The notes beneath the pieces are model-generated. The model saw only the letters and a list, made by a program, of their open reading frames with translations, searched no databases and was not told where the DNA came from. A stretch of DNA of 7,417 nucleotides, taken from positions 1 through 7,417 of the forward strand of contig QHXE01000126.1 of NCBI GenBank assembly GCA_003222835.1, in the 5' to 3' direction. A program made the translations under genes and the position numbers. Origin of the DNA: Acidobacteriota bacterium. GTDB lineage: Bacteria; Acidobacteriota; Blastocatellia; Pyrinomonadales; Pyrinomonadaceae. This document shows positions 6,931-7,417 of this stretch, in pieces. Each line of letters opens with the position of its first letter. Within the stretch, counting starts at the first letter, position 1.

Positions 6931-7034
6931 TCTTTGCGCCTTACGTCTTTTTGTTCTCTGCGGCTTTGCGCCAACCGCAAGCTGAGTTTCTCGCAAAGTC
7001 GCAAAGAAGGAAAGACGAAAGACGCAAAGAAGAA
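6931..7034. repeat. Imperfect inverted repeat of CTTTGCG/CGCAAAG words
   Basis: The left arm (6931-6970) begins on the base after the decarboxylase stop codon. The right arm (about 6992-7034) ends six bases before the ATG of the GxxExxY gene. The arms match in inverted orientation at roughly 33 of 40 positions with one gap, separated by about 21 bases. CTTTGCG occurs at 6932-6938 and 6964-6970. CGCAAAG occurs at 6992-6998, 7000-7006 and 7023-7029. In RNA this would form a long imperfect hairpin and might act as the decarboxylase transcript end. Similar tracts of this word are, from memory, dispersed in many bacterial genomes, so a repetitive-element identity is plausible but not verified here. 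Confidence 0.75.
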
Positions 7035-7040
7035 CCTTCA

Positions 7041-7417
7041 ATGACTGAAAACGAAATTGCGACGATCATTGTCGACGCTGCATACAAGGTTCATACACAA
7101 CTCGTCCGGGCCTGCTGGAATCCGTTTATGAAACCGCAATGGCCCATGAGTTGACGAAGCGGGGAATGGGAATTCGACGCCAGCAAGGAATGCCGGTAAT
7201 CTACGACACGATTCGAATGGAAATGGGCTTTCGGGCTGATTTGATCGTTAATGGCAAGGTCATCATCGAGATCAAATCAATTGAAGCGATCGCTCCGGTT
7301 CATCGCAAACAATTGTTGACTTACCTGCGACTAACGGACAAGAGACTCGGCTTGCTGATCAACTTCAATGTAGACTTGATTAAGAATGGGATCACGCGAG
7401 TCGTTAACAATCTCTAA
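7041..7417 (+). pseudogene. GxxExxY-family protein (PD-(D/E)XK-like), frameshifted
   Basis: The first frame (7041-7154) gives MTENEIATIIVDAAYKVHTQL and then loses family similarity, stopping at TGA 7152. The second frame, open across 7139-7417, continues the family. Adding one base after CTC 7101-7103 (GTC to GGTC) restores a continuous 125-residue protein, about the family's normal size. It contains the signature GLLESVY (24-30), Asp67 in FRADLIV, Glu77-x-Lys79 in IIEIKS and Gln91 in KQLLTYL. These fit a PD-(D/E)XK nuclease-like core, but the family's biological role is not established. The signature motif is encoded just past the break, in the second frame. ATG 7139 equals Met34 of the restored protein, so internal initiation would give a 92-residue piece that keeps the core but lacks the GxxExxY helix. 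No strong ribosome binding site precedes either ATG, and no slippery heptamer is visible at the break. A real inactivating deletion or a sequencing or assembly error are both possible. Confidence 0.85.

Noticed and set aside
6931..7034. CRISPR array, because of repeated CGCAAAG words
   Set aside because: The words are seven bases long, irregularly spaced and arranged as an inverted pair. There are no repeat-spacer units and no cas genes.
7101..7112. Programmed -1 ribosomal frameshifting in the GxxExxY gene
   Set aside because: No X-XXY-YYZ slippery heptamer is present at the break and no clear downstream stimulatory structure was seen. A simple one-base deletion or sequence error explains the data.

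Overview
The window looks like chromosomal DNA of a moderately GC-rich Gram-negative bacterium. A PEP-CTERM surface protein, a PEGA-domain exported protein, a type II NADH dehydrogenase and a GxxExxY-family gene together suggest Acidobacteriota, perhaps Blastocatellia. That assignment is inference from gene content. No 16S rRNA or tRNA gene was seen to confirm it.

Left half, minus strand. From the centre leftwards: rpsO (ribosomal protein S15, GTG start), a 324-base spacer with two hairpins, pnp (polynucleotide phosphorylase), and a terminator-like hairpin. Then come a PEP-CTERM protein and, two bases past its stop, a PEGA-domain protein that runs off the left edge. rpsO-pnp is a classical conserved pair linking ribosome assembly and RNA turnover. 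The PEP-CTERM and PEGA genes form a tight two-gene envelope unit: the Shine-Dalgarno of the second lies inside the end of the first.

Centre. A 210-base divergent spacer (3987-4196) separates rpsO from the plus-strand genes.

Right half, plus strand. A type II NADH dehydrogenase (NDH-2) is followed 22 bases later by a group II PLP-dependent amino-acid decarboxylase. Directly after the decarboxylase stop lies an imperfect inverted repeat about 100 bases across, built from CTTTGCG/CGCAAAG words. It runs to six bases before a GxxExxY-family gene (PD-(D/E)XK-like). That gene is broken by an apparent single-base deletion near 7104; restoring one base gives a complete 125-residue protein ending exactly at the window end.

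Most of the window is housekeeping or common accessory genes. The least ordinary part is the right end, where a palindromic repeat abuts a frameshifted GxxExxY gene and resembles a small dispersed repeat-plus-gene unit. Secondary points of interest are the pnp leader hairpins and the unusual C-terminal half of the PEP-CTERM protein. I found no CRISPR array, tRNA, rRNA, transposase or phage gene.
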